Positions 44,651-55,255 of a stretch of 64,000 nt of DNA are shown here, piece after piece (position 1 is the stretch's first letter; each line of letters starts with the position of its first letter). Source of the DNA: Balaenoptera acutorostrata (lineage: Eukaryota; Chordata; Mammalia; Artiodactyla; Balaenopteridae); NCBI RefSeq assembly GCF_949987535.1, contig NC_080078.1:29222942-29286941 (forward strand), read 5' to 3'. The position numbers and the translations under genes were made by a program. The notes below the pieces were generated by a model. That model saw only the letters and a program-made list of their open reading frames with translations, was not told where the DNA came from and searched no databases.

Positions 44651-47600
44651 GTGAGTGGTCTCTGGGGAGGGGCGTTCGGAAGCGGGATGGCCATGGCCTT
44701 GGGAGGCGCGGGTGCGGAATGCGGGCTCCGCGCCTGTGTGGGCGCCTCCGGAGCTTTGGGAGGGTCGCGCGTTCGCGGTGCCCTCGGCTCGCCCGCTGCT
44801 TTGTACTCGCGGGTAGGCGCCCGCCTCCTCCAGCCCTGCGACCTGGCTCTCTTGAGTTGGATTTTTTTTTTTTTGGCCGCTCCGCGTGGCTTGCGGGATT
44901 CTAGTTCCCCGACCAGGGATCGAACCTGTGCCCCCTGCGGTGGAAGCGCGGAGTCCTAACCACTGGACCACCAGGGAAGTCCCTTATCTTGAGTTGGATT
45001 GCAGGTATAACTTGGGATCCTGGGGTGAGGTCCACCTGACTGTGCTTCCCTGCCTTTGACTTTGGCCAAGTCGCTTGATTTTTACCAGCCTCAGTAACTT
45101 CGTATTTAAAATGGGCTCTGAGAGGAGGTGATGCACCTAAAGCGCGGTAGCCAGGGAGCCTGGCACATAATAAGCGCTCAGGAAATGCTAGATGCAGGTG
45201 TATTGAGCTTTTATTGGCATTACTGCCTTCATCATCCAGGGCAGGGGAAGCACGTTCCCTCCGTCTTAGTGTTTTATATAGAAGACGCTCGTTTCTGTAG
45301 ACGATGCTATTAGCGGATACTTAGGTGACTACATTCCTCTGATTACAAATTGCAGGATCCTAATGGATACAGTTGTGGAGGTTACCTGCTAAAATAGAAA
45401 TTGATCAGGGACAAATTCTGGGGCGGGGGCAAGTTTTAAATTCGATTGAGATGTAATTTATTTGTGTATCTCCACCTTGCAGATTAAAAAGGCAGTAGAA
45501 GCTCTGTTGGCACATTCCAGATCCAGGAAAAACGCAAATGGATTGCTTTTGAATGAGAATGAAAATTTCTTTTTAATGGTGGTATTATGGAAAATTCCAA
45601 GTAAAGAACTGAGGGTCAGATTGTAAGTTCTGATTTTCTACCTTTGCTTTTTTTATCTGCTTGGCCATTCCATGGAACTTTAACAATCGGCAGCTTAGTT
45701 TCTGGTGGAAACTTTGCAAACTCAGGGTATGTTGAGTTGAAATAATTGTGCCCCCCAAAAACCATAGGTCTTCAGACATTCTTAAATTTTCTAGGATTTC
45801 AGATGTGCTTAAGTTTTCTAGACATGTCACCAGTTTTCTGGATGTTTGGTGGACGGTTTGACCTAAGCTGTTCTATTGAATCTGAAAACCTGGTTTTTGA
45901 GAGGACAGAGGTTAGACTAAATGAAACAGCTTCCATACTTTCATAGAATCTGTTATCTTTCCATGTCAAGATAGTTGCAAGCTAAAATTCCTGAGGTCCT
46001 GAACTCACTCCTTTATACAGAGACAATTAAAAATTTGGCAGTGATTTCCTAAGAGAAGAAAAACCCATGGTGATTGCACATTCTTATTGCTAGGACTCGT
46101 AGGTGAGAGATGCCCTCTCTGCAGAGTTGTCAGATTCAGCAAATAAAAATACAAGCAATTTTTTAGATAAGTAGGTCCCATGTAATGTTGGGGACATAAT
46201 TATACTTAAAAAATGGTTCAGATTTAACTGGATGTCCTATATTCTGTCTGGTAACCCTGCCTCTCTGTGGAGTCTCTCATTCCCTGGATGTTAAAAAGCC
46301 AGCTGTGCTATAGAAAGCGGTGTGTGGGATAGTTTCTTTTTCTTTTCCCCATAAAGGTGGGGGATAGAGGTTAAGAATGATTACAAATTGGAAAGACCCT
46401 TTTGACCCTCAGGCTCTCTCTTAACTCATCCTCACAAACTGCCCCAGCCAGATTGCCTTAGTTATTGCTTTATGTATCTGGGTGCGTTCTTTATTCCATA
46501 CCTCTGCCCAGGCGGGTTTTTGCTTCTGGAAAGCCCTTACTTTCTCCGGGTATTTTTCCAACTGCTCACCTCTTGGTGATTTCTGCCACTTGCCATCTCG
46601 TTTGCCAAGTCCTGCTACTGTGGATTGCTCTCTTCTTAAACTAAGGAAATGTTTCCTCAGAGCATGTAGGCCTAGGAAGTGAGCTAAACCTTTTTGAGAC
46701 TCAACATAATTCATGGTTGCTGGTCCCTGTAGGTTTGCTCCGTTTTCTGTTTCAGGTCTTGAGAGTTATGTTTATGGAGCCCAGGGGTTTCTGCAAGGTA
46801 GAGTTCTGAATCAGAACTGTCCTGATGAAACTAGATTATTCTAGCACACGGTAGTACGTGTACCTATATAGCAACACGTAAAATAATAATAATTACGTGT
46901 GCACTATTTTGAGTATCTTTGATTATATTTTAAGTCTTAATTGTATCCCAAATATTAGTTGATGTTTTGGCCTGCAGATATTTGTGGTGATTTAGTATTT
47001 GAATGTTAAATCTCTCCTCTGTACCACTGAAAACTAGATATATTTTTAAATGTTCTCAGTAGTGTATTTGCTTAAAAAGCGTGAATGAAGTCTATTGAAA
47101 TGACAGTGAATTTATTGTGTATTCTGTGGGATATAATCATACACATTATCAGTTATAATGCTTTATTCCTTGGTTCCTTCTCATGCATTTTGCAGGTCCT
47201 TGCCTCATGGTATTCGATCAGATTTAGCAGATATCTGTTTATTTACCAAAGATGAGCCTAATTTAACTCCCGAACAGACAGAACGTTTTTATAAGAAGCT
47301 TTTGAACAAGCATGGAGTTAAAACCATTTCTCAGGTAATGAATAGCTGTAACTGACCAATGCTAAGCTGTCCATCATGGTAGCAGCTAGCCACACGTGGC
47401 ATTAAGCACTTGATACGTGGCTAGTCAGAATTAAGATGTAACACAAACACTGGATCTTAAGGATTTAATATGGAAAAAGAATATAAAATAATTTCTATAA
47501 ATTACAGTTAAATATGGTATTTTAGATCTATTGTGTTCAATAAAATCTGTTATGGGGAAAAAAACCATTTCTCGGGTAGGGAGCAGGTTAATATTTTCAA

Positions 47601-50600
47601 GACAACTAAAAGATTGGATTCAATTGAAGTGACAAGTAATACATTCCTTTTTAACTTAATTTTCTCTTTTTAATTTAATTCTCATTGGCTTTAGGGAGGG
47701 CGTATTCCCTCTTCCCTGTGACGGATGGGCTGTTGAGGTGTGTTGACCTGAAAGCTCAACACATGCATCAGTAATGATTATATGTTGAAGATTTTACAGA
47801 ACGCTGCTCCGTTGTGTCACTTCTCTCTCCTTCCAGAGCATCCTGGGTTTGCCTCTGACTTGGCACCCCTCCCCCTTTTTGTAGTCATTGGTGCGGTTTC
47901 TTTAGGTGAGGGTCCCGACGCATTTGCCCTGTGCCTGTGCTGTTTTAGATACTCACATGTTCATTAAACTGTGACTCCAGGGCATTTTAAAATCCAAATA
48001 TAAATTGCCCCAGTATTTCTTCTTCTTGTTGTTCAGGTTCTTAATTTTTTGTTTTTATACCTTTTTTTCTCTCTCTCTTTTTTATCAAAGTATAGTTGGT
48101 CTACAATATTGTTAGTTTCAGGTGTACAGCATAGTGATTCAGGGTTTTTTGTTTGTTTATTTTGCAGATTATATTCTCTTATAGGTTATTACAAGATATT
48201 GGATAGTTTCCTGTGCTATACAGTAAATCCATGTTGCTTATCTATTTTATGTACAGTAGTTTGTATCTGTTGATCCCAAACTCCTAATTTGTCCCTCCCC
48301 TCCCTTTGGTAACCATAAGTTTGTTTTCTATGTCTGTGAGTCTGTTTCTGTTTGTATATACGATTCATGTTTTTACATTTTCTAGATTATCCCCCTCCGA
48401 ACTTTAAAAAAGGAATATAAAGCCTATGAAGCTAAGCTCCGCCTCTTGGGTAGTTTCGACTTCTTCATTACGGATGCCAGAATCAGGCGGCTCTTACCCT
48501 CACACCTCGGGAGACATTTCTACAACAGAAAGAAGTAAGTTTCTCAGCAATGACCGGACTTTAGTAGCGTGAAATTTATGGGTGTGTATGTGCTGCTGTA
48601 AATGCCTTTGTATTTTTTTAGAGTTCCAGTACCTGTAAACCTTCAGGCCAAGAATTTGTCCAGAGAGATCAGTGACTGTATAGGGGGAACTGTCTTAAAC
48701 ATCTCTAAAAGTGGTTCTTGCAGGTAGGTAAAAGGCGTTAAGGTGTGCCTCTGTTTCATTTTATATTTAATAGTGATTTTATAAACTTTTTAAAATAAGA
48801 TAGTGTTAATGAAACCAGACTCTTCTGTTAAAACTAAAATTCATTCTTTAGAAGTATTCAATTCTCTAGAACAGTGCTGCCCTCCAGAACTTCCCACAGT
48901 GGTGGAGATGGTCTATAGCTGTGTAGTCTCATGCGGAAGAATGAGCCACAGATGGCTGCTGAGCACTTGAAACGTGGCTTCCGCAGCTGAGGATCTGAAT
49001 TTCTAACTTTACCTGATTTTAACTGACTTAAATTTTAAAAGGCACGTCTGCTGGTTTTTACTGTACTGGATGGGCATCCTTTTTTTTTTTTTGTAATTTT
49101 TTGGATGTTCCATGCGGCATGTGGGATCTTAGTTCCCCAACCAGGGATTGAACCCGCACCCCCTGCCTTGTGAGCATGGAGTCTCAACCACTGGACCACC
49201 AGGGAAGTCCCTGTACAGGGCACCTTTAGATGTTCAGGAAAACAGGAGAATAAGCCTGGTTCAGGGTGTACTTGCAGGTCAGTGACAGTGGGCACACAGA
49301 ATGGGCAGAGCCCCGTCTTTGGCTGGAGGGAGGTGGGAGCATCAGCCCGTCTCATCCTCATTCTGCACTCATCCTGCCAACAGCGAGCCTGCCTTTCAGC
49401 TCCCATGGTAGGGAGAGTGGGGGCTGCCAGGACCAGCGGACCCAGTGGCTGAGCAGTGGGCACTTCTGGGCTTCCCCGTTGGCTTGCAGCAGCCCTCTGC
49501 TTCAGCTGAGGGGATGGTTTTGCTCTTGGCCAGAAGATGCTATTACACGAGCAACTGTTCGTTTTAGAGGTGGACGCTGTGTCAGGGCAGTGGAGCTATA
49601 AAGGTAGCAAGCAGTCCTCCTGGGCGTGGTTCTTTTCAGAACAGCCACTGCTGGGGGTAATTGCCCTCAGGAAAGCCTGAGGGCTGACTCAGTGACCTGT
49701 GTTTTCCAGAATGAAGGTAGAACTCCCTTTGGCCCTCCCCACTGACCCTCCCAGCCTCACACGGTTAGGTGCCAGCTCCTCGATCACCTCTTGATGGTAG
49801 GGCATATTTCAGGAGGAGGGCATTTCTAGGACATGAAGTATGATCATCTTCCTTTAAAATAAATTGGGAACCTAAAGATTTCAATGATATTACATTTAAA
49901 AAAATTTTTTTTAGGATTGTGTATTTGTATTTCTCACATACCTGTTTATGCTTTATTTTGAAAACCAAGTTATTTTTTCAGCTCTCTGTGTATAATGCTT
50001 TATTAAATTTCAGTACCATCCGCATCGGTCACACTGGGATGCAAGTTCAGCACATCGTCGAAAACGTTGTTGCCGTCACAAAAAGGCTTTCACAGAAACT
50101 GCCGGAGGTACGGTCTCGCAGATGCTTCCATTGGCCATTCGTCTAAAGGAACAAAACACCTACGGATGATGTTACTCTTCTCTCTGTTTCAGAAGTGGGA
50201 GAGCGTGAAGCTCTTGTACGTGAAGACTGAGAGATCGGTTTCCCTGCCTGTCTTTTCTTCTTTTGTCAGCAGTCGTGGTGAAGCCAGGGGACTACGCACA
50301 CAAAGTCAGAAGAAAAAGGTTAGTAGAAGTTCACATCCCAGGCAGGCTTAATCAAGGCTGTAAGCGCAGCCCAGGAAGAGAGAACAAAGGCTCAGAAGGG
50401 GCCTGTGCAGTGGCAAGAGGAGCTGAGAGGAAGAGGAAAACCGAAATCGAGTCTGCAGTATTGATACACGGTTATTTATGGGCGAAATTCAAGATCGTAT
50501 GAGGCTGACATACCTCTTGGTTTTGGTTTGTAGGTTTTCAGTGCTGCTGGTAATATTGCAGAAAGCCGCATGAGAGAAAATGGAACTTTTTGCTATTGGC

Positions 50601-53600
50601 TGGACCAATCTCCTAGTTTATTTGGTCTTTCTCCAGCCATGTTCATCCATGTGTCCAATGAGTTTTTAGACTCAGTCTTTTAATTTTTTGTCTTCTAGAA
50701 ATTCTGTGTTTTGTTCTTTTTCAAATTATCGTTACCTTTTTTTGGTTTCCTGTTATCTATAAATAGTCTTCCAGTTTGTCTTAATTCTTGGAACACATTA
50801 AGCATAGTTGCTTTATTGTCTGATAATTCAAACCGTTAGGCATCTTGGTGATGCAGCGGGTTGTCTCTACCTGCTGGTTCCTATGTACTTAGTTATTGTG
50901 GACTGTATCATGGATAGTCCATTTGGAAAATTATTTGTAGAACTAACTTGAGGGGTGGGATGAAGATCTTTCCCGAGAGGATTTAGACTTACGGCAGCCA
51001 GGCACCTTGGGGCACTCTCAGCCCAGAACCACCTAGAAGCACATTCAAGGCTTGAGGTTCCCTGAATGATTCAAATCCACCCACGGTGACAGATCTTCAC
51101 GGCTCTGCCCCTCGTTCATCTCTACCCTGAGGGTCCGACTCATTGGTGTCCCAGCTTATTGTAACGAGGTTTTTACTTAGAATCCCTGCCTGGTATGGAC
51201 ATTAGGATTTGATTTCTCCACTTCACACCCCTGCCCTCCTGTGCCCAGTCGTAACGGCTGTTAAAAGTTAGGGATCAGCAAATACTCTCGGGGCAAACGT
51301 TTCTTACAGTGTAATCAGCTCATCAGTGCTTTTATGAAAAAAGTTGTTAATATTTTACCCTACTTTGTACTTGTTTTCATAATCCAAAATAACATAAACT
51401 GCTGTTACTGGAAACAAGAAGTCTGAATTTTTTGCTGTTTGTCAGATTCAGTTGAGGGCTTTGTGACAATGTTGGAATTGCTGGTTAAAATGGAATTTTG
51501 TCATAATTATGATGTTATCTGACAGTACTCTGTGATAAGGATAATGGACCTCTAGCTATGTAAACTTGCTAGTGTGTTAACTCTCAGCCACAAACTCAGG
51601 CAGGAAAAAAATATCAGAGTATTTCGTTTTTGTAGCAGCTTCATGGAGATGTACAGTCACCCATCTCATACATGGGAAGATTAGTTCCAGGATCCCCCCC
51701 AAGGATGCCAAAATTTGTGGGTGCTAAAGTCCCTTATATAAGCCAGCATAGTATTTGCACATAAACTACACACATCCTCTGGCATCCTTTAAATCACCTC
51801 TTTTTTTCCTTAATATTTATTTATCTATCTATCTGTTTAGCTAGCTAGCTAGCTATGTAGCTGCTCCGGGTCTTAATTGCGGCACGCGGGATCTCCGTTG
51901 CCTCGTGCGGGATCTTTAGTTGCGGCATCCGGGATCTAGTTCCCCAACCAGGGATCGAACCTGGGCCCCCAGCACTCCCAGGAGCACAGAGTCTTAACCA
52001 CTGGACTCCCTTTAAATCATCTTTAGATTACTTATACCTAATACAATGTGAGTGCTATGTAAGTAGTTGTCAGAGTGCAGCAAATTTAAGTTTCGCTTTT
52101 TGGAACTTTTTGGAATTTTTTTTTCCCTTGAATATTTTTGATTCACATTTGGTTGAATCTGCAGATTTGGAACCTGCATATATGGAAGTTCAACACATCA
52201 CATACTATACAATTCTGGATTATTCGTAACTCACTTGTAAATGAGGTTGACTTCCACACAGCTGGTGACTACACACTTCAGCTACCCAGATTTGAATGTA
52301 ATTTACCACATAAAATGCATCTTTGGCTGGGACTCTGCGACAGAACAGAGTTGGGGTTCAAGTGCTAGCGATGGGACTCATCTGCTTGGATCTTGTACAG
52401 GTCAAGGCCCTTTCAGGGAGCTTATGGATGACCTGACTGCACGTGCTAAGTCTGTGCCATTTATTCACCAACAGAAGAGTCCCCAGTACAATTATGCTTG
52501 TTTTTTTTATGGTAGGTAGCAAAGAAAAGCCAAAAGAAGAAAGAACGTCTTAAAAGACAGCAGGAGAAGAAAGGAGACAAGAAGCTTATGAAACAGGCTG
52601 GAAAGGCTGCACCAGCCCCGACTACAGATGCACCGGCCCCCAAAACTGGTGGTGCTCCAGCCCAGGACCCTGGACCCCAGAAGGAGACTGGTGGGGTGAG
52701 CGCCCCCCCTAGAGCTCAAGACGAGTCTGAAGATGAAATCCCACTGCTGGTACCAGTGAAGGAAACGCCAGCTGCAAGAAGCGTAAAGGTATTTTCATTA
52801 ATATTTAATATCCATCATGGACGGATTCTGGGGCTCTGTGTGCCAGGCAGGCACTTGGTGAGGGACGGGAAGTGCTGTGCGGCTGGGAGGCATCGTTTAT
52901 AGAAATCTGTTCTACCAGAGACTGTGAAGTCATGGATGAAAACTACTAGGGTAAATCCCAAGAACTCCTGGCTGACTCTGTCCCCCTCGTAAATAGTGAA
53001 GCGATGTGCAGGCAGCACAGCCTTTCGTGTACCTTGGAATCAAGGGAGACTCGGCCATATTAATAATTCTAAAAAACGTTGCCTGTGGTTTTGAAAAGCA
53101 GGTTCAGTTTCTGAAGGTGAGTCCTCAGTCACCACATAATTAGTTTCAGAAAATTTACCAAGGGAAACTTGGGTGCTGGATTCTGCCTCTGAAACCTTTC
53201 AAACACCCCACCGTGCATGGTTCTTACAGAAATCTGACTTCTTGGGTTTCAGAGGAGGTGATTTAAAGGAACTGAGTTTTTTTATTTTGGGGTGCTTTGA
53301 TAATGTTTTTTTGTTTTCGTATTGTTTGTTTGGCCGCACCACGAGGCTTGCGGGATCTTAGTTCCCCAACCAGGGATCGACCGCAGACCCATGGCAGTGA
53401 AAGCGCCGACTCCTAACCACTGGACCGCCAGGGAATTCCCATTTTGATAATGTTTTTGCTCATACTCATAGTATCCATCCAACTATTGGGGGGAGACCTC
53501 TTGAAAATAAGGGGAGAAATGGGTCCCTAAGAGACTAGAGGGCTGCCCTCACCATGTGTGCATGAGACTCATGACCCCTCGGCACAGCCCATTAGGGTCA

Positions 53601-55255
53601 ACCCAGGGCTGTTACTGCACTTTACCTATTATGTATTCTTTCCTCACAGTAATCCTTAACGTCTTCAACAGAGTTACAATTTTCCTCTGCTAGTGAAATA
53701 TTCCTTTTACAGTGTCCCCAAACTGCTAGTGAGGTTTTTTTTTTAATATACTTGAAATTAATGTTGATCAGTATATTAACTATAGGCAGTATAATTGTTT
53801 CTAGAAAAAGTAAGCTGTATTTGTTATAATGGGACTGGCAGATAATGTGTTGGAAATTAAAGAGTAGAAAGCATAGCTTCCTGGGTGGGTGATACGCATC
53901 AAGAGTGTAGAAGTGTTGGGTGTTCCCTGGCAGTCCAGTGGTTAGGACTCAACGCTTTCACTGCCAGGGGCCCGGGTTCGATCCCTGGTCAGGGAACTAA
54001 GATCCCACAAGCCACAAGGCGAGGCCTAAAAAAGAGTGTAGAAGTGTTTGTGCCCTTTGAACCTATCTAGGAAATTTGATCAGGGGAAAGGTATGAAAGT
54101 TTCAGCATTGTTCACTGTAGAAGCAAAAATGAGAAAATGCTATGTACCCTTGCAGTAGTTTTTATAAAGTTATTCAAGATAACGTTTAGTACGAGTTTAT
54201 AGTGCTTAGGAAATACTAATGAAATAGTTGGGGAAAGAGCATAATACTCGGCTTTTAAATACATACATACTCATGGGGAAAAGGTAGTGAATAATATTAA
54301 TATTGTGTGGTAGAGTTATTAGGGAGTTTTGTTTTTTATATTTTCAATGTTTTTCAAAATTTCCGTCTGTTTTATGATAACTCAAGAGCAAAGTTTTGTT
54401 GGTTGATTTGCCTGTATAACCTGTCTCTGCGTGGGACCCAGTCTGTTGCTGGGATGTTGTCCTCGGCTCTCAGCCACATCATCTGGGCTGCTTGGGAAAT
54501 CCGGGATTTCCGGTGTGGAACACGGTCCCCCTTTTTGCTAACAGGCACCCCAGTTGTTTTCACACACACTGTTTTGGAACCCCCTGCCCTAACCCCACAT
54601 GCGAGGAATTTACAACTGGAGGTGAAGAAGAGTCAGGGTTAGGTCACAGGTCTGCCCACTGTGCTCCCACTGCTTCTAGGAGTCCTTCGCCCCAGCCGTA
54701 AGGAAGGATGGTTAGGCCAGGGAGGTGCCAGGGTCCTTTTTACAGTCATTAATAGTGGAGTACAGCTGCCTTTCAAAATGTTTTTGAGGCAGGAGGAAAA
54801 AGCTATTCCTCATTCATCGTGCTGCAGTTTCCCTCTTAGGGGTTCCCTAAATTTTAAGAACAGTAACTCTTAGAGTTACATCATCAGTTGTCTGTCCCGC
54901 ACCCCACCCACTTTTTTCTTTTTCTTAGACACAAAAAGATGCTGCAGGAAAGAAGTCTCCAAAGAAGAGTCGTGGTCCCAACACACCTCATGGGAAGAAG
55001 AGAAAGGCCTCCCCAGCTTTGGAGACCCCAGCAGCTGCGGAGCCCAAGACCCCAGGTAAAGGCCCAGGGAAGAAGGCAAGAATCAAAGAAGAGTTGGAGA
55101 AAGAAAGAACCTCTTCGCTGGGGAAAAAAGACCCAAGACAGACTCCTAAAAAGCCAGAGGCCAAGTTCTTCACTACTGCTAGTAAATCTGCGAAAAAAAC
55201 TCCCCGTACCCCCAAACAGTGGCCCAAAAAACCCAAAGTACCCCAGTCAACCTAA
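44552..55255 (+). CDS. RSL1D1: RSL1D1, ribosomal L1 domain-containing nucleolar protein (whole coding span, 9 exons)
   Basis: RSL1D1 (CSIG) is a nucleolar protein with a ribosomal-L1 fold, related to yeast Utp30/Cic1. It is linked to ribosome biogenesis, to senescence and to control of PTEN translation. Nine exons join in frame at GT/AG sites to give 482 residues (human 490). The L1 domain covers about residues 30-262, with family blocks [40 protein letters not shown] and [20 protein letters not shown]. The rest is lysine-rich and low in complexity: a basic [13 protein letters not shown] run in exon 8, an acidic DESEDEIP patch, then S/T-P and K repeats ending [11 protein letters not shown] and KKPKVPQST, the conserved tail. 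The ATG at 44552 has G at -3 and G at +4; the in-frame extension upstream starts only with GTG. It lies downstream of GSPT1 in the same direction, as in human. Confidence 0.96.
44864..44984 (-). mobile_element. CHR short SINE, antisense, in RSL1D1 intron 1
   Basis: Minus-strand head gggacttccctggtggtcc, B box GGTTCGATCCC, T-run at left. Target duplication cttgagttggatt on both sides. It sits inside the CpG island. Confidence 0.92.
45050..45205 (+). repeat. MIR SINE, sense
   Basis: Reads actttggccaagtcgcttga, then cagcctcagtaacttcgtat, aaaatgggctctgagagg and cctggcacataataagcgct, the forward MIR order. Confidence 0.7.
45483..45622 (+). CDS. RSL1D1: RSL1D1 exon 2
   Basis: Acceptor cttgcag, donor gtaagt, residues 34-80. 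Encodes [17 protein letters not shown] and the first L1-domain strand. Confidence 0.96.
45623..46122 (+). other. RSL1D1 intron 2, first part
   Basis: Unique intron sequence; the ORFs here show no family features. No repeat recognised. Confidence 0.5.
46123..46261. mobile_element. Palindromic MITE-like repeat
   Basis: The ends are inverted repeats (gcagagttgtcagatt at left, its relative gcagggttaccagac on the other strand at right) and the middle is partly self-complementary (cccatgtaatgttgggga). It looks like an old non-autonomous DNA transposon; family not assigned. Confidence 0.5.
46262..47195 (+). other. RSL1D1 intron 2, last part
   Basis: Possible diverged L2 at about 46420-46620 (tctggaaagcccttactttc). 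Nothing firm. Confidence 0.35.
47196..47334 (+). CDS. RSL1D1: RSL1D1 exon 3
   Basis: Acceptor ttgcag, donor gtaatg, residues 80-126 ([20 protein letters not shown] and on). Confidence 0.96.
47370..47480. mobile_element. MER5-type MITE fragment
   Basis: Contains tagccacacgtggcattaag and cacttgatacgtggctagtc, the MER5A core, followed by an AT-rich part. Confidence 0.6.
48065..48370 (-). mobile_element. Cetartiodactyl L1 3'UTR, antisense
   Basis: Contains caaagtatagttggtctaca, then gtttcaggtgtacagcatag, tcctgtgctatacagtaaat and ggtaaccataagtttgtttt. It ends just before the exon 4 acceptor. Confidence 0.8.
48386..48534 (+). CDS. RSL1D1: RSL1D1 exon 4
   Basis: Acceptor ttctag, donor gtaagt, residues 127-176. 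Contains [20 protein letters not shown]. An antisense L1 piece ends within about 20 bp of the acceptor. Confidence 0.96.
48622..48723 (+). CDS. RSL1D1: RSL1D1 exon 5
   Basis: Acceptor tttttag, donor gtaggt, residues 176-210 ([19 protein letters not shown] and on). Confidence 0.95.
48871..49076. mobile_element. MER5A-type MITE
   Basis: Reads cagtgctgccctccagaact, then ggtctatagctgtgtagtct, tgctgagcacttgaaacgtg and ggatctgaatttctaacttt, ending ttactgtactgga. A nearly full MER5A. Confidence 0.75.
49080..49211 (-). mobile_element. CHR short SINE, antisense
   Basis: Minus-strand head gggacttccctggtggtcc, B-box-like GGTTCAATCCC, T-run at left. Flanks gggcatcct / gggcacctt form the likely target duplication at the edge of a MER5A. 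Confidence 0.88.
49212..50013 (+). other. RSL1D1 intron 5, last part
   Basis: Moderately GC-rich unique sequence at 49260-49780, then AT-rich. No gene feature beyond chance ORFs. Confidence 0.45.
50014..50107 (+). CDS. RSL1D1: RSL1D1 exon 6
   Basis: Acceptor tttcag, donor gtacgg, residues 210-241 ([20 protein letters not shown] and on). Confidence 0.95.
50193..50318 (+). CDS. RSL1D1: RSL1D1 exon 7
   Basis: Acceptor tttcag, donor gttagt (GT with weak +3 to +5 bases), residues 242-283. It starts [19 protein letters not shown] as expected. The last 15 residues ([15 protein letters not shown]) look unlike the human protein as I recall it, though length and phase fit. Confidence 0.85.
50690..51165 (-). 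mobile_element. Old L1-like 3'UTR fragment, antisense
   Basis: Contains ttcctgttatctataaatag, then cttccagtttgtcttaattc, aagcatagttgctttattg and gccaggcaccttggggcact. An old L1 3' region; subfamily not assigned. Confidence 0.55.
51803..52006 (-). mobile_element. CHR SINE, antisense, with tetranucleotide run
   Basis: Contains ttgcggcacgcgggatctcc, then a tandemly repeated gggatct unit, aaccagggatcgaacctggg and cttaaccactgga. Target duplication ctttaaatca on both sides. The tail side holds a TATC/TAGC run at 51824-51856. Confidence 0.85.
51824..51856 (+). repeat. TATC/TAGC tetranucleotide microsatellite
   Basis: Three or so ATCT units followed by four TAGC units, in the decayed tail of the antisense SINE. 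Confidence 0.8.
52516..52788 (+). CDS. RSL1D1: RSL1D1 exon 8
   Basis: Acceptor atggtag, donor gtattt, residues 284-374. Begins [19 protein letters not shown] and ends in an acidic [13 protein letters not shown] segment. A second AG four bases downstream would break the frame, so the first AG is chosen. Confidence 0.88.
53308..53431 (-). mobile_element. CHR short SINE, antisense
   Basis: Minus-strand head gggaattccctggcggtcc, T-rich tail at left. Target duplication tttgataatgttttt on both sides. Confidence 0.9.
53917..54032 (+). mobile_element. CHR short SINE, sense
   Basis: Head gtgttccctggcagtccag, B box GGTTCGATCCC, body tcagggaactaagatccca. Target duplication agagtgtagaagtgtt on both sides. 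Confidence 0.92.
54033..54928 (+). other. RSL1D1 intron 8, last part
   Basis: Unique sequence; a moderately GC-rich part at 54410-54720 has only chance ORFs. Ends in a strong pyrimidine tract before exon 9. Confidence 0.45.
54929..55255 (+). CDS. RSL1D1: RSL1D1 exon 9 (coding part) with stop
   Basis: Acceptor ttcttag, residues 375-482, stop TAA at 55253-55255. A Lys/Pro/Ser-rich tail with [12 protein letters not shown] and KKPKVPQST, the family's C-terminal signature. An alternative-frame ORF over the same bases is a shadow. Confidence 0.95.
   Translation, partial: TQKDAAGKKSPKKSRGPNTPHGKKRKASPALETPAAAEPKTPGKGPGKKARIKEELEKERTSSLGKKDPRQTPKKPEAKFFTTASKSAKKTPRTPKQWPKKPKVPQST

Larger units (their letters stand above)
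51648..52190 (-). mobile_element. Tigger/MER2-type DNA transposon, reverse, split by a SINE
   Basis: Left part has tagttccaggatccccccca, gtcccttatataagcc and gtatttgcacataaact. After the SINE come taatacaatgtgagtgctat, ggaactttttggaa and ttgaatctgcagatttggaa. This is the reverse MER2/Tigger order. It ends in intron 7, about 330 bp before exon 8. Confidence 0.75.

Noticed and set aside
44017..44694. 225-codon minus-strand ORF at the RSL1D1 promoter
   Set aside because: CpG-island shadow; no recognisable domain and it overlaps the true exon 1. A divergent non-coding transcript is possible but not a protein.
49035..49463. 142-codon minus-strand ORF in RSL1D1 intron 5
   Set aside because: Half of it is an antisense SINE and the rest has no domain or splice support.
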